A DNA stretch of 64,000 nucleotides from Sulfurospirillum arsenophilum NBRC 109478 (GTDB lineage: Bacteria; Campylobacterota; Campylobacteria; Campylobacterales; Sulfurospirillaceae): positions 434,001 to 498,000 of the forward strand of contig NZ_BBQF01000003.1 of NCBI RefSeq assembly GCF_000813345.1, read 5' to 3'. The notes below the pieces were generated by a model. It had not been told where the DNA came from. It ran no database searches and was given only the letters and a program-made list of their open reading frames with translations. This document shows, one piece after another, positions 1 to 9,325 of this stretch (position 1 is its first letter; every line of letters starts with the position of its first letter). Position numbers and translations under genes: made by a program.

Positions 1-2
1 TA

Positions 3-299
3 AGAGCAGATATTTCTGGTACGAGTGAAAGACCAAGAGTATCTTTATTCAAATCAAACAGATTTATGTATGCGCAAGCGATTGATGATGTTAATGGCGT
101 TACTTTGGCAAGTGTAGATGGCAAAAAATTAGGGTTCAATGCTAGCAAAGCGAGTGCAACAGAAGTTGCAAAAGTTTTTGCGGAGACGCTCAAGGCTAAG
201 AATTTGACTAAAGTTGTCTATGATAGAAATGGTTATTTGTATCATGGTGTAGTTGCTGCTTTTGCAGATGGCCTTAGAGCAAACGGCATAGTGCTATAA
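3..299 (+). CDS. rplR: 50S ribosomal protein L18 (partial, 5' end outside window)
   Basis: C-terminal part of L18, which binds 5S rRNA in the large subunit central protuberance. The frame is open from the window edge, so the true start lies upstream. The visible protein contains the family-typical [14 protein letters not shown] stretch and ends with the conserved DRNGYLYHG...[10 protein letters not shown] segment. It is followed 24 bp later by rpsE, the usual spc-operon order. The internal Met at position 66 is not the start because homologous sequence continues upstream of it. Confidence 0.95.
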   Translation, partial: RADISGTSERPRVSLFKSNRFMYAQAIDDVNGVTLASVDGKKLGFNASKASATEVAKVFAETLKAKNLTKVVYDRNGYLYHGVVAAFADGLRANGIVL

Positions 300-323
300 G
301 AAAAAGAAGAGGAAAACGATTCA

Positions 324-767
324 ATGGAAAAATACAACAGAGAAGAGTTTGAAGAAGTCATCGTTAACATTGGCCGCGTAACAAAAGTTGTTAAAGGCGG
401 TAGACGTTTTAGATTTACAGCGCTTGTTGTCGTTGGAAATAAAAAAGGTCTTGTTGGCTATGGTTTTGGTAAAGCTAAAGAGGTTCCTGATGCTATTAGA
501 AAAGCAGTTGATGATGCATTTAAAAACATTGTCAAAGTGAATATCAAAGGTTCAACAATCGCTCATGATGTTGAAGTTAAATTTAATGCAAGTCGTATTA
601 TTCTTAAACCAGCCAGTGATGGTACCGGCGTAATTGCTGGTGGTGCAACTCGCCCCGTCGTTGAACTTGCAGGTATTAAAGATATTTTGACAAAGTCATT
701 GGGTTCAAACAATGCTTCTAACGTGGTAAGAGCAACAATTAAAGCTCTTAGCATGATTAAAAGCTAA
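324..767 (+). CDS. rpsE: 30S ribosomal protein S5
   Basis: S5 of 147 residues, a small-subunit protein involved in translational fidelity. The N-terminal RNA-binding half carries [22 protein letters not shown] and [20 protein letters not shown], both hallmark segments. The C-terminal half has the [19 protein letters not shown] and [15 protein letters not shown] signatures. A GAGGAAAA ribosome-binding site precedes the ATG. It lies between rplR and rplO in the spc operon. The gene for L30 (rpmD), which in many bacteria lies between S5 and L15, is not here: the gap is only 21 bp. Confidence 0.98.
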   Translation: MEKYNREEFEEVIVNIGRVTKVVKGGRRFRFTALVVVGNKKGLVGYGFGKAKEVPDAIRKAVDDAFKNIVKVNIKGSTIAHDVEVKFNASRIILKPASDGTGVIAGGATRPVVELAGIKDILTKSLGSNNASNVVRATIKALSMIKS

Positions 768-788
768 GTGAAGAGATAAGGACGAAAA

Positions 789-1193
789 ATGGCATTAGAT
801 AATCTTACACCAGCAGAAAACTCTACCAAAAAGATCAAACGCGTAGGTCGTGGTCAAGGTAGTGGTATGGGTAAAACTGCAAGCCGTGGTAATAACGGTC
901 AAAAATCTCGTACAGGTTACAAACGTAAAAGAGGTTTTGAAGGTGGTCAACAACCACTTCAAAGAAGATTACCAAAAATTGGTTTTACTTCTAAAATTGA
1001 AAAACCTTATATTATCAACGTCGATAAAATTAAAGCAGTTACAGAACTTGCTGAAATTACAGTTGATAAAATTCGTGAAGTACATAAAATGGCAAGTACA
1101 GTTGTTAAAGTGAAATTGATTGGTGCAGGCGCAAAAGCGTTAACTGCTAAAATCAAAGACGAAAACGTCGTTTTTACTGGAATGAGTAAATGA
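789..1193 (+). CDS. rplO: 50S ribosomal protein L15
   Basis: L15 of 134 residues, a late-assembling large-subunit protein. The glycine- and arginine-rich N-terminus ([20 protein letters not shown]) and the following [17 protein letters not shown] segment are diagnostic. The C-terminal globular domain ends with [19 protein letters not shown] ribosome-binding site lies just upstream. The stop codon overlaps the secY start as ATGA, indicating translational coupling. Confidence 0.98.
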   Translation: MALDNLTPAENSTKKIKRVGRGQGSGMGKTASRGNNGQKSRTGYKRKRGFEGGQQPLQRRLPKIGFTSKIEKPYIINVDKIKAVTELAEITVDKIREVHKMASTVVKVKLIGAGAKALTAKIKDENVVFTGMSK

Positions 1194-2452
1194 GTCAAGA
1201 TCTTACGAAGAAGATCTTAGTTACATTAGGCTTTATATTTGCATACAGGATACTGGCATACGTGCCAGTTCCTGGTGTCAATATAGCTGTAATTAAAGAG
1301 TTCTTCGACTCCAATAGCTCAAATGCCCTTGGAATGTTTAATATGTTCAGCGGTAACGCTGCACAACGTCTTAGTATCATATCGTTAGGTATTATGCCTT
1401 ACATCACCGCGTCTATTATTATGGAACTTCTTGCAGCAACTTTCCCAACACTTGGTAAAATGAAAAAAGAACGTGATGGAATGGTGAAATACATGCAGAT
1501 CATTCGATATGCAACGATTGTTATTACGATTGTACAAGCCATTGGTGTTTCCGTTGGTCTTGGAGGGTTAAGTGGTCGCGCAGGCGAGAGTGCTATTATG
1601 ATCGATATGACAACCTTTACAGCTATTGCAGCTGCTAGTATGCTTACTGGAACCATGTTACTCATGTGGATTGGTGAGCAGATTACACAGCGCGGTATTG
1701 GTAATGGTATCAGTTTGATTATTTTTGCAGGTATCGTTTCAGGAATTCCTAGTGCGATTGGCGGAACCATTAACCTTGTCAATACGGGAGAGTTAAATTT
1801 CCTTGTTGTCATTGGTATTTTAGCCGTTATTTTAGCGACGGTTGGTTCTATTATTTATGTTGAGATGGGTGAGCGTCGTATTCCGATTTCATACTCGCGA
1901 AAAGTCGTACTTCAAAATCAACACAAACGTATTATGAACTATGTGCCTATTAAAATGAATCTTAGTGGTGTTATTCCTCCTATTTTTGCAAGTGCAATTT
2001 TGATGTTTCCATCAACAATTATGCAAGCAAGTACAAACCCTATTGTTCAATCCATTCATGATTTTCTCAACCCAAATAGCTATGTTTTTAACGTGCTTAC
2101 ATTCTTGTTTGTTATTTTCTTTGCGTATTTTTATGCATCGATTGTTTTCAATGCAAAAGATATCTCTGAGAATCTTAAAAAACAAGGTGGCTTTATTCCC
2201 GGTGTTAGACCAGGAGAGAGCACAGCACTCTTTTTAAATGAAGTAGCGGGTAGATTAACCCTTTGGGGATCAATCTATCTAGGACTTATCTCGACGCTTC
2301 CATGGGTTTTGGTAAAAGTGATGGGTGTACCATTCTACTTTGGTGGAACAGCTGTATTGATTGTTGTGCAAGTTGCACTCGATACAATGCGTAAAATTGA
2401 AGCACAGATGTACATGAATAAATATGAAACACTTAGTGCTGTAGGACTTTAA
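1190..2452 (+). CDS. secY: Protein translocase subunit SecY
   Basis: SecY of 420 residues, the ten-helix pore of the Sec translocon in the inner membrane. Family-typical segments include [14 protein letters not shown] near the N-terminus, [17 protein letters not shown] (lateral gate/plug region), [31 protein letters not shown], and [14 protein letters not shown] in the cytoplasmic loop. The protein ends with a helix followed by a basic tail. It overlaps rplO by 4 bp (ATGA) and is followed 4 bp later by map. Protein length is normal for Campylobacterota. Confidence 0.98.
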   Translation: MSQDLTKKILVTLGFIFAYRILAYVPVPGVNIAVIKEFFDSNSSNALGMFNMFSGNAAQRLSIISLGIMPYITASIIMELLAATFPTLGKMKKERDGMVKYMQIIRYATIVITIVQAIGVSVGLGGLSGRAGESAIMIDMTTFTAIAAASMLTGTMLLMWIGEQITQRGIGNGISLIIFAGIVSGIPSAIGGTINLVNTGELNFLVVIGILAVILATVGSIIYVEMGERRIPISYSRKVVLQNQHKRIMNYVPIKMNLSGVIPPIFASAILMFPSTIMQASTNPIVQSIHDFLNPNSYVFNVLTFLFVIFFAYFYASIVFNAKDISENLKKQGGFIPGVRPGESTALFLNEVAGRLTLWGSIYLGLISTLPWVLVKVMGVPFYFGGTAVLIVVQVALDTMRKIEAQMYMNKYETLSAVGL

Positions 2453-2456
2453 TGGT

Positions 2457-3215
2457 ATGGCAATTACCATCAAAAAAGCTCAAGAGATAGCAAAACTTTC
2501 TGTTGCTAATAAGATTGTTGCCCAAACGTTAGAGTATCTTACATGTAATGTTCATCCAGGGCTTAGCTTGAAAGAGCTGAATGCCATGGGTGAATCTTAC
2601 ATTCATAGTCTTGGCGCACGTCCTGCATTTAAAGGGCTTTATGGTTTTCCTGCAGGTGTATGTACTTCTGTCAATGAAGTGATTATTCATGGTATTCCTA
2701 CAGACTATTGCCTTAAAGAAGGTGATATTGTAGGTCTCGATATTGGTACAGAAGTGGATGGTTGGTATGGTGATTCTGCAGTAACCATTGGTGTTGGAAA
2801 AATATCAAAAAGTGATGAGAGCTTAATTGCTTGCGCAAAAGATGCGCTTTACTTCGCAATTGATTTTATTCAACCTGAAATGCGTTTTAAAGAATTAAGC
2901 CACGCTATTGAGCAATTTATTCTTCAAAAAGGGTATGTTCCTCTGCGTGGATTTTGTGGGCATGGCATTGGTAGAAAGCCTCATGAAGAGCCAGAACTTC
3001 CAAATTATTTAGAAGGGATTAACCCTAAAAGTGGTCCTAAAATCAAAAATGGTATGGTGTTTTGTATTGAGCCAATGATTTGTCATAAAGATGGCACGCC
3101 TAAAATTTTAGACGATAAGTGGTCTGTTGTTTCAGCAGATGGGTTAAGAGGAAGCCACTATGAGCACACAGTTGCAATAGTAGATGGTAAAGTAGAAATT
3201 TTGTCTCTATCTTGA
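2457..3215 (+). CDS. map: Type I methionine aminopeptidase
   Basis: Removes the initiator methionine from nascent proteins. The 252-residue protein has the pita-bread metallopeptidase signatures: [19 protein letters not shown] containing the conserved His, [21 protein letters not shown] with the metal-binding aspartates, [15 protein letters not shown] with the metal-binding His, and FCIEPM and EHTVAI near the end. The ATG four bases after the secY stop gives the family N-terminus [14 protein letters not shown]. The map gene between secY and infA is a common Campylobacterota arrangement. It holds the only TTACATGTAA word in the ribosomal operon region (YLTCNVHP). Confidence 0.97.
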   Translation: MAITIKKAQEIAKLSVANKIVAQTLEYLTCNVHPGLSLKELNAMGESYIHSLGARPAFKGLYGFPAGVCTSVNEVIIHGIPTDYCLKEGDIVGLDIGTEVDGWYGDSAVTIGVGKISKSDESLIACAKDALYFAIDFIQPEMRFKELSHAIEQFILQKGYVPLRGFCGHGIGRKPHEEPELPNYLEGINPKSGPKIKNGMVFCIEPMICHKDGTPKILDDKWSVVSADGLRGSHYEHTVAIVDGKVEILSLS

Positions 3216-3231
3216 GATCATAGGAGGTAAA

Positions 3232-3450
3232 ATGGCAAAAGATGACGTGATTGAAATTGATGGAAAAGTGATAGAAGCACTTCCCAACGCAACCTTTAAA
3301 GTTGAAGTACAAAATAGCCATGTGATTTTGTGTCACATTGCAGGAAAAATGAGAATGCATTATATTAAGATAATGCCCGGAGATACCGTAAAAGTTGAGT
3401 TAACACCGTATAGTTTGGATAAAGGGCGTATAACTTATAGGTATAAGTAA
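3232..3450 (+). CDS. infA: Translation initiation factor IF-1
   Basis: IF-1 of 72 residues, a single OB-fold protein that occupies the ribosomal A site during initiation. The sequence shows the family pattern [21 protein letters not shown]-equivalent [14 protein letters not shown], and the ending GRITYRYK. A very good AGGAGG ribosome-binding site precedes the ATG. It is the last gene before the promoter-containing gap that separates the spc-like and alpha-like parts of the cluster. Confidence 0.98.
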   Translation: MAKDDVIEIDGKVIEALPNATFKVEVQNSHVILCHIAGKMRMHYIKIMPGDTVKVELTPYSLDKGRITYRYK

Positions 3451-3469
3451 ATTATTAGCTTAATTTATG

Positions 3470-3475
3470 TATAAT
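3470..3475 (+). promoter_or_regulatory. -10 element (TATAAT) for the alpha ribosomal operon
   Basis: A perfect TATAAT preceded by AT-rich sequence (TTAATTTATG), the usual layout of Campylobacterota sigma-70 promoters, which have weak -35 boxes. Transcription from here would give rpmJ a leader of about 130 nt. Prediction only; the gap may also be read through from infA. Confidence 0.55.
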
Positions 3476-3505
3476 TTGCCCCTTTTGTAAAGCTGTGTGA
3501 AGAAT

Positions 3506-3614
3506 AATCGAAAAAGAAACCACTGTTTTTTCGATTGTTGGTTTGAGATACATCATCAAACCTGTGACAGTTTAACTCAAAGTTCCAGTGGAAAAAAAAG
3601 TTCAGGAGTCACGA
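3506..3614 (+). promoter_or_regulatory. Structured leader of the alpha operon, candidate S4 autoregulatory pseudoknot
   Basis: Hairpin 1 pairs AATCGAAAAA (3506-3515) with TTTTTCGATT (3527-3536). Hairpin 2 pairs GGTTTGA (3540-3546) with TCAAACC (3556-3562). The loop of hairpin 1 contains CCACTG (3520-3525), which is perfectly complementary to CAGTGG (3586-3591), just upstream of the rpmJ ribosome-binding site (CAGGAG). This loop-to-downstream pairing would form a pseudoknot. In E. coli, S4 represses its alpha operon by binding a pseudoknotted leader, so an analogous role is a reasonable inference. There is no sequence similarity claim. Confidence 0.45.
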
Positions 3615-3728
3615 ATGAAAGTACGACCTTCTGTAAAGAAGATGTGCGATAAGTGCAAAGTGATTAAACGAAAAGGTATCGTTAGAGTCATTTGCGTAAA
3701 TCCAAAACACAAACAGAGACAAGGATAA
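3615..3728 (+). CDS. rpmJ: 50S ribosomal protein L36
   Basis: L36, 37 residues, beginning [20 protein letters not shown] and ending NPKHKQRQG. It is the zinc-binding C+ type: Cys11, Cys14, Cys27 and a His near residue 33 form the ribbon. A CAGGAG ribosome-binding site precedes the ATG. It is the first gene after the structured leader and sits directly before rpsM, so translation of this short gene may be the control point for the operon. Confidence 0.96.
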   Translation: MKVRPSVKKMCDKCKVIKRKGIVRVICVNPKHKQRQG

Positions 3729-3730
3729 GC

Positions 3731-4099
3731 ATGGCAAGGATTGCAGGTGTAGACCTTCCAATGAAAAAGAGAGTAGAGTATGGTTTAACATACATCTACG
3801 GTATAGGTTTGACAAGTTCTAGAGCTATTTTAACAGCAACTGGAATTTCGTTTGATAAAAGAGTTCATGAGCTAAGTGAAGATGAAGTTGCTTCGATTCG
3901 TAAAGAGATCCAAGCTGGATTTCAAGTAGAAGGTGATCTTCGTAAAAAAGTGGCTATGGATATTAAAGCTTTGATGGATATGGGAAGCTATAGAGGTCTT
4001 AGACACAGAAAAGGCTTGCCAGTTCGTGGACAAAAAACAAAAACGAATGCGCGTACCCGAAAAGGTAAAAAACGTACCGTTGGCGCTAAAGCTAAATAA
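3731..4099 (+). CDS. rpsM: 30S ribosomal protein S13
   Basis: S13 of 122 residues from the small-subunit head, contacting the P-site tRNA and the inter-subunit bridge. The start is set at the ATG giving [20 protein letters not shown], the conserved N-terminus; the open frame runs further upstream through rpmJ but that part is a shadow. Other signatures are [14 protein letters not shown] and [27 protein letters not shown] (in two parts), followed by a basic tail. It starts 2 bp after the rpmJ stop. Confidence 0.97.
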   Translation: MARIAGVDLPMKKRVEYGLTYIYGIGLTSSRAILTATGISFDKRVHELSEDEVASIRKEIQAGFQVEGDLRKKVAMDIKALMDMGSYRGLRHRKGLPVRGQKTKTNARTRKGKKRTVGAKAK

Positions 4100-4120
4100 C
4101 GAAGTCTCAAAGGGAAACAG

Positions 4121-4513
4121 ATGGCAAAAAGAAAAGTAGTACGTAAAAAAGTTGTTAAGAAAAATATTGCAAAAGGTATCATTTATATCTCTGCAACATT
4201 TAATAACACTGTCGTAACTGTAACTGATGAGATGGGAAATGTTATTGCTTGGAGCAGTGCAGGTAGTTTGGGCTTTAAGGGTAGTAAAAAATCTACTCCT
4301 TATGCAGCACAACAAGCCGTAGAAGATGCATTGACTAAAGCAAAAGAGCATGGTCTCAAAGAAATCGGTATTAAAGTTCAAGGCCCGGGCAGTGGTCGCG
4401 AGACAGCGGTAAAAAGTGCTGGTACAACAGAAGGTATTAAAGTGTCTTTCCTAAAAGATATTACACCTCTTCCACACAACGGCTGTAGACCTCCAAAAAG
4501 AAGAAGAGTTTAA
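4121..4513 (+). CDS. rpsK: 30S ribosomal protein S11
   Basis: S11 of 130 residues on the platform of the small subunit. Hallmarks are the basic N-terminus, [19 protein letters not shown], the [19 protein letters not shown] segment, and the C-terminal [17 protein letters not shown]. An AAAGGGAA ribosome-binding site precedes the ATG. Located between rpsM and rpsD as usual for an alpha operon. Confidence 0.98.
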   Translation: MAKRKVVRKKVVKKNIAKGIIYISATFNNTVVTVTDEMGNVIAWSSAGSLGFKGSKKSTPYAAQQAVEDALTKAKEHGLKEIGIKVQGPGSGRETAVKSAGTTEGIKVSFLKDITPLPHNGCRPPKRRRV

Positions 4514-4589
4514 TTCTAATCTTTAGAATAGAACTTCTTTTAGAGAAACAAAATAATTTTTTCGTTTATGCAATAGATTAGGAGAAAAA

Positions 4590-5216
4590 ATGGCAAGATA
4601 TAGAGGACCAGTCGAAAAGCTCGAGAGAAGACTTGGTGTCAGCTTAGCCCTTAAAGGTGAGCGCAGACTTGCTGGTAAAAGCGCATTAGATAAGCGACCA
4701 TATGCACCAGGTCAACACGGACAAAGAAGATCAAAAATTAGTGAGTATGGACTCCAATTAAGAGAGAAACAGAAAGCTAAATTTATGTATGGAGTTTCTG
4801 AAAAACAATTCAGACGTATATTTGACGAAGCAGCTCGTAAAGAAGGAAATACAGGTATTAACCTTGTTCTTCTTATCGAAAGAAGACTTGATAATGTTGT
4901 TTACCGTATGGGATTTGCAACAACAAGAAGATTTGCACGTCAATTAGTCACACATGGACACATTTTAGTGAATGGCAGCAGAGTTGACATTCCTTCATAT
5001 GTTGTACGTGCTGGCGATAAAGTAGAGGTTTGTGAAAAATCTAAAAACAACCCACAAGTAAAAAGAGCTCTTGAATTAACACAACAAACTGGTATTGCAC
5101 CATGGGTTGATGTTGAAAGAGAAAAAGCAATGGGTATTTTTACACGCATCCCTGAGAGAGAAGAAGTAGTTATTCCGGTTGAAGAAAGATTAATCGTTGA
5201 GCTATACTCTAAATAA
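4590..5216 (+). CDS. rpsD: 30S ribosomal protein S4
   Basis: S4 of 208 residues, a primary 16S rRNA-binding assembly protein and, in several bacteria, the repressor of this operon. It starts [19 protein letters not shown]; the [12 protein letters not shown] segment and the S4 domain ([38 protein letters not shown]) are clear. The zinc-ligand cysteines present in some S4 N-termini are absent, so this is the C-minus type. AGGAG lies 5-6 bp before the ATG. Confidence 0.98.
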   Translation: MARYRGPVEKLERRLGVSLALKGERRLAGKSALDKRPYAPGQHGQRRSKISEYGLQLREKQKAKFMYGVSEKQFRRIFDEAARKEGNTGINLVLLIERRLDNVVYRMGFATTRRFARQLVTHGHILVNGSRVDIPSYVVRAGDKVEVCEKSKNNPQVKRALELTQQTGIAPWVDVEREKAMGIFTRIPEREEVVIPVEERLIVELYSK

Positions 5217-5231
5217 TAAAGTAGGTAGTAT

Positions 5232-6245
5232 ATGAAAAAAATCAATACATCAGCTTACATGCCAACTGAAATTGAGGTAGAGAATATTGCGGCAAACAAG
5301 GTTCAAATTAGTGCATATCCTTTTGAATCTGGTTTTGCGGTAACATTGGCGCATCCTTTACGAAGATTGCTTTTAAGCAGTACAGTAGGATCTGCCCCAA
5401 CGGCTGTAAAGATTGAAGGCGTAACCCATGAATTTGATAGCATGCGTGGTATGCTTGAAGATGTTGCTCTTTTCATCATTAACCTTAAAAATATTCGTTT
5501 CAAAATCAAGGGCGATGAGAAACGTGTAGAGGTTAACTACTCATTTACTGGACCAAAAGAGATTAAGGGAAGTGATTTAGCGAATGCACAAATTGAGATT
5601 GTTACACCAGATGCATATTTGGCGACAATCAATGAAGATGCAGAATTCAACTTCTCTTTAATCCTTGAAAAAGGAATCGGCTATGTTCCAAGTGAGAACA
5701 TTAGAGGTTTGGTCGGAGAAGATTATATTGCACTTGATGCTTTCTTTACACCTGTAAAAAGAGCTGTGTACGATATTGAGAATGTTTTGGTTGAAGACAA
5801 TCCTAACTATGAGAAAATTGTTTTCACAATCGAAACAGATGGACTTGTTTCTCCAATCGAAGCTTTTAAAAATTCACTTGAAGCAATGTATGCTCAAATG
5901 TCAGTATTTAATGGCATTTTGGATATTGCAGTGGCTCCAAAAAGTGAGAGTTCTAATGAGAACGTGGAGTTTGGAAAGCTATTACAGAGTATTGAAGAGT
6001 TAAATCTGAGTGCTCGTAGCTTCAACTGTTTAGATAGAGCCGAGGTTAAATTTATTGGCGAACTTGCTCTTATGAGCGAGCTAGAACTTAAGAACCTCAA
6101 AAATCTAGGCAAAAAATCGTTAGAAGAGATCAGACAAGTTATGGAAGAGAGTGGTTATCCTGTCGGATATAATTTCTCTGACGAGACAGCAAGTTTGCTC
6201 AAGAAAAAAATTGAAGATTTAAAATCTGAAGCCAACGAGGGTTAA
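5232..6245 (+). CDS. rpoA: DNA-directed RNA polymerase subunit alpha
   Basis: Alpha subunit of 337 residues. The N-terminal assembly domain has [20 protein letters not shown]-like sequence ([19 protein letters not shown]), [18 protein letters not shown] and [11 protein letters not shown]. An acidic linker near residues 230-250 is followed by the C-terminal domain with [19 protein letters not shown] and [16 protein letters not shown], the region that contacts UP elements and activators. Gene order rpsD-rpoA-rplQ is standard. The stop is 3 bp before the rplQ start. Confidence 0.98.
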   Translation: MKKINTSAYMPTEIEVENIAANKVQISAYPFESGFAVTLAHPLRRLLLSSTVGSAPTAVKIEGVTHEFDSMRGMLEDVALFIINLKNIRFKIKGDEKRVEVNYSFTGPKEIKGSDLANAQIEIVTPDAYLATINEDAEFNFSLILEKGIGYVPSENIRGLVGEDYIALDAFFTPVKRAVYDIENVLVEDNPNYEKIVFTIETDGLVSPIEAFKNSLEAMYAQMSVFNGILDIAVAPKSESSNENVEFGKLLQSIEELNLSARSFNCLDRAEVKFIGELALMSELELKNLKNLGKKSLEEIRQVMEESGYPVGYNFSDETASLLKKKIEDLKSEANEG

Positions 6246-6248
6246 TTT

Positions 6249-6599
6249 ATGAGACATAAGCACGGATACAGAAAGCTTGGTCGTACTTCATCACACAGAG
6301 CAGCGTTGTTGAAGAACATGGCTATAGCGGTCATTAAATATGAAAAAATCGAGACAACACTTCCTAAAGCAAAAGAGCTTAGAGGTTTTGTTGAGAAGTT
6401 GATTACTAAAGCTGGAGTTGGTGGCGATCATGCTCACAAAACAGTTTTTGCGGCGCTTCAAGATAAAGAGTGTACAAAAAAATTGGTCAACGAGATCGCA
6501 CCTAAATATGTTGAGAGAAATGGCGGTTACACCCGTATTATTAAAACACGTATTAGAAAAGGCGACGCAGCGCCTATGGCGTTTTTAGAGCTCGTCTAA
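6249..6599 (+). CDS. rplQ: 50S ribosomal protein L17
   Basis: L17 of 116 residues, located near the peptide exit tunnel. It begins [20 protein letters not shown], the family signature, with [17 protein letters not shown] following and [21 protein letters not shown] at the end. It is the last gene of the alpha operon and is followed by a GC-rich hairpin. Confidence 0.98.
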   Translation: MRHKHGYRKLGRTSSHRAALLKNMAIAVIKYEKIETTLPKAKELRGFVEKLITKAGVGGDHAHKTVFAALQDKECTKKLVNEIAPKYVERNGGYTRIIKTRIRKGDAAPMAFLELV

Positions 6600-6611
6600 T
6601 CTTACTTTTTT

Positions 6612-6639
6612 GTCTTGGGGACTCTCTGTCCCCAAAGAC
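6612..6639 (+). terminator. Hairpin at the end of the alpha operon
   Basis: GTCTTGGGGAC pairs with GTCCCCAAAGAC around a TCTCT loop (one bulged A). It lies 12 bp after the rplQ stop and is the only stable stem in the gap. The T-rich stretch (CTTTTTTG) lies before rather than right after it on this strand, so the uridine tract expected of an intrinsic terminator is weak; a terminator function is inferred mainly from position. Confidence 0.5.
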
Positions 6640-6749
6640 TATCTTCGTTAAAATTTTTTTACCCTAAACTACTCCAATCCTTCTAAAAAATTAAGTCACT
6701 TTTAACTCAAACTATTGTTAAATTAGATACTTTTGCTATAGGAGAATCT

Positions 6750-7031
6750 ATGATACCATTTAGTGATGACGAGTTGCTTCCCGTTGTTGAAAAATCACTT
6801 GAAAAAATTAAGCCAATGCTTGCATTAGACGGCGGTGGACTAACATTATTAGGCATTAAAGGCGGACGTGTTTTTGTTCAGCTTCAAGGTGCATGTCAAG
6901 GTTGTGCATCCAGTGGTCAGACACTTAAATATGGAATAGAGAGACAATTAAGAATTGATATCCATCCTGAACTTGAAGTTGTAAATATTTTACCAGGTAT
7001 GGAGTATGAATTTGAAGCAGTGGGAGAGTAA
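6750..7031 (+). CDS. NifU-like (NFU domain) Fe-S cluster scaffold or carrier protein
   Basis: A 93-residue protein consisting of one NFU domain: MLALDGGGLTLLGI followed by VFVQLQGACQGCASSGQTLKYGIE. The CQGCASS motif supplies the two cysteines that bind a bridging Fe-S cluster in the homodimer of this family. Such proteins deliver Fe-S clusters to client enzymes. It lacks the A-type domain found in NfuA. A TATAGGAG sequence with a good ribosome-binding site precedes the ATG, and its stop overlaps the next start (TAATG), so it heads the following operon. Confidence 0.88.
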   Translation: MIPFSDDELLPVVEKSLEKIKPMLALDGGGLTLLGIKGGRVFVQLQGACQGCASSGQTLKYGIERQLRIDIHPELEVVNILPGMEYEFEAVGE

Positions 7032-7594
7032 TGAACGCGTATATTAAAAAAGGTATTGAAAAATTTTATGCGAAAAACTTCAATGAAGCAATGCTTCAAT
7101 TTGCATTAGCTCTGAATGTTGATCCTCAATCCAAAGAAGCGCGTATCGGTGCTATTTTATGCGATATGGCAACGCAAAATGAAGAACAAGCAATGGCTTT
7201 GTTTGAATATTACATTTTAACCAAAGAAAATGGTGCTGAAGATTGTGAAGAGGTCATGGAAGAGATCATTAACTCAGTAGAAGAACACAGCGAAAAAATA
7301 GCTCATTTATTTAAAGAGAGTGATCTGGAAGCACGTATTAATGCCGAAAATGGCATCAAATATGAAGATTTTATGACCTTAATCGAATCACGTGGAAGTT
7401 TTAAAGAAGCTTTTGAAGACATTATGTTTTCAACCAAAGTGATTATTTCCAAAAAAGAAGATTTTGTTGATTTTTTAGCAAAATTGATTGAAAATGGATT
7501 TATTGAAATGTCCCTAAACTACCTTGAGAGTGCTGTCACTCTTTTCCCCAACGATGAGCAACTGCTTTCGCTTATCAAAAAAGCACATAAATAG
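7031..7594 (+). CDS. Conserved helical (TPR-like) protein of unknown function
   Basis: A 187-residue, acidic, mostly helical protein. The N-terminus (IKKGIEKFYAKNFNEAMLQFALALNVDPQSKEARIGAIL) reads as a tetratricopeptide-like repeat, and another possible repeat is near the C-terminus (SLNYLESAVTLFPNDEQLLSLI). There is no signal peptide or membrane segment. It is translationally coupled to the upstream Fe-S scaffold gene (1-bp overlap) and lies 7 bp before murE. A scaffold or partner-binding role is plausible, but I cannot assign a function. Confidence 0.7.
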   Translation: MNAYIKKGIEKFYAKNFNEAMLQFALALNVDPQSKEARIGAILCDMATQNEEQAMALFEYYILTKENGAEDCEEVMEEIINSVEEHSEKIAHLFKESDLEARINAENGIKYEDFMTLIESRGSFKEAFEDIMFSTKVIISKKEDFVDFLAKLIENGFIEMSLNYLESAVTLFPNDEQLLSLIKKAHK

Positions 7595-7601
7595 AGAACA
7601 C

Positions 7602-8915
7602 TTGAAAATAGAACTCAAAAACCATGCTCCATTTTTACATGTAACGGATAATTCAAATGAATGTGACGCTTTTAGTATCTTTGTTATGAGTGATCAAAAT
7701 GCTATGTATAAGCAAAGTGCTATTGATCATGGCTGTACTAAAATCATCTCACCTAAAGAGTGTTTAGAGCTGCTAGGCATTAATGGTGCCATTAAAATTA
7801 TCGGGATTACGGGTACAAATGGTAAAACAACAACAGCTGCTGCTATATACTCCATATTGCTTGATTTAGGTAAAAAGGTAGGTTTGCAAGGAACGCGAGG
7901 TTGTTTTATTAACGATGTTCGCATTGAAGACAAGAGCCTAACAACACCTCCTATTTTACAAACCATTAAAAATCTTAAAATGGCAATGGACGCGGGATGT
8001 GAGTACTTCGTTATGGAAGTGAGTTCCCATGCGATTGTTCAAAATCGTATTGATGGGCTCTCTTTCGCATTGAAAATTTTGACCAATGTGACGCAAGATC
8101 ATCTTGATTTTCACAAAACGATTGATGAATATATTGCCGTAAAAAGTCGCTTTTTCGAAGATGAGAGTTTAAAACTCATCAACAAAGATGAGAGTAAAAT
8201 TCGTTTTAATCGTACCAATGCAATGAGTTATGGCATTGAGCATCCTGCAACCTATAAAATTCTTGCCTATTCGCTTAAAGAAGGTATTAGTGCAGCGGTT
8301 GCAAAAATTGAAAAAGTGTACGAATTTGAGTCATCTTTACATGGCTTTTTTAACCTCTACAACATTCTTGCTGCGATTAGCGCTGTTGATATGTTAGGTG
8401 TTTCCCCTATGGAGGCTATTTGTGAAGCGGTAGGGCACTTTGGCGGTGTAGAAGGTCGTATGGAAGTGGTCAGCAGTGATCCTTTGGTTATCGTTGATTT
8501 CGCCCACACACCTGATGGTATGGAGAAGGTGCTTGATAGTATGAAAGAGCGCGATCTTGTGGTGGTTTTTGGAGCAGGAGGCGATAGAGATCGGACTAAG
8601 CGACCTAAAATGGGAGCCATGGCTGAACGCTTTGCTAAAAAGATCGTCGTGACCAGTGATAACCCTCGTTCAGAAGACCCGCAAAGTATTATTAATGAAA
8701 TTTTGACTGGAATGCACCCCAAAGAGCATTTACATGTAGAAACAGATCGCCATAAAGCGATTGAAAAAGCACTGATGATGCAAGAAAAAAATGAGGTACT
8801 TTTAATTCTTGGCAAAGGTGATGAAACCTATCAAGAGATTCAAGGTAAAAAGTTTCCTTTCGATGATCGAAAAGTCGTTCGAAATATCATCGCTCAATGG
8901 GCTAAGCAAAAATAG
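7602..8915 (+). CDS. murE: UDP-N-acetylmuramyl-tripeptide synthetase (meso-DAP adding)
   Basis: Adds meso-diaminopimelate to UDP-MurNAc-L-Ala-D-Glu in the cytoplasm during peptidoglycan precursor synthesis. Visible are the ATP-binding loop GITGTNGKTTTA (about residue 65), the TTPPIL segment, the VMEVSSHAI motif, the VDFAHTPDGMEKVL region, and SDNPRSEDP; the DNPR motif is characteristic of DAP-specific MurE. I chose the TTG at 7602 because it follows the preceding stop and yields a compact 437-residue protein; the open frame extends into the upstream gene. A TTACATGTAA word lies about 30 bp inside the start (FLHVTD), and a TACATGTA lies near the end. Confidence 0.93.
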   Translation: MKIELKNHAPFLHVTDNSNECDAFSIFVMSDQNAMYKQSAIDHGCTKIISPKECLELLGINGAIKIIGITGTNGKTTTAAAIYSILLDLGKKVGLQGTRGCFINDVRIEDKSLTTPPILQTIKNLKMAMDAGCEYFVMEVSSHAIVQNRIDGLSFALKILTNVTQDHLDFHKTIDEYIAVKSRFFEDESLKLINKDESKIRFNRTNAMSYGIEHPATYKILAYSLKEGISAAVAKIEKVYEFESSLHGFFNLYNILAAISAVDMLGVSPMEAICEAVGHFGGVEGRMEVVSSDPLVIVDFAHTPDGMEKVLDSMKERDLVVVFGAGGDRDRTKRPKMGAMAERFAKKIVVTSDNPRSEDPQSIINEILTGMHPKEHLHVETDRHKAIEKALMMQEKNEVLLILGKGDETYQEIQGKKFPFDDRKVVRNIIAQWAKQK

Positions 8916-8959
8916 GGTAAAATAAACAAATTTCTTAAACTTAAAGAGGTAGAAAAGCG

Positions 8960-9325
8960 ATGACGCTTGAGATGTTATACAGTAAAATTCACAGGGCTAC
9001 TGTCACGGATGCTAACTTGAACTATGTAGGTTCCATTACAATCGATAAAGAGTTAATAGAGGCTTCCAATCTGAGCGTAGGACAAAAAGTCGAAGTAGTC
9101 AACATCAATAATGGTGAGCGCTTTACGACCTATGTCATTGAGGGTAAAGCAGGTGGAAAAGACATTTGTCTCAATGGTGCAGCAGCACGTAAAGCGCACA
9201 TTGGCGATAAAATTATCATCATTGCTTATGCCCATATGACCAAAGCTGAAATGGTAACATTTAAACCAACGGTTGTTTTAGTCGATGATAGCAATGCTAT
9301 GGTTGAAGTAAGAGACTACATCTAA
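8960..9325 (+). CDS. panD: Aspartate 1-decarboxylase (pyruvoyl enzyme)
   Basis: Makes beta-alanine for pantothenate and coenzyme A. The 121-residue proenzyme has the self-cleavage site Gly24-Ser25 in [13 protein letters not shown], where the serine becomes the pyruvoyl group. Other family segments are [33 protein letters not shown] and [10 protein letters not shown]. An AAGAGGT ribosome-binding site precedes the ATG, and the stop overlaps the ybaB start (TAATG). Confidence 0.97.
   Translation: MTLEMLYSKIHRATVTDANLNYVGSITIDKELIEASNLSVGQKVEVVNINNGERFTTYVIEGKAGGKDICLNGAAARKAHIGDKIIIIAYAHMTKAEMVTFKPTVVLVDDSNAMVEVRDYI

Noticed and set aside
850-1113. 87-codon plus-strand frame inside rplO
   Set aside because: Out-of-frame reading of the L15 gene, low-complexity Lys/Val/Leu translation, no independent start signal.
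1399-1812. 137-codon open frame on the minus strand inside secY
   Set aside because: It is antisense to a perfectly conserved secY, its translation shows no family resemblance, and it has no ribosome-binding site; it is a shadow of codon bias.
3872-4381. 169-codon minus-strand frame across rpsM and rpsK
   Set aside because: Antisense to two conserved ribosomal protein genes; Phe- and Cys-rich translation typical of a shadow.
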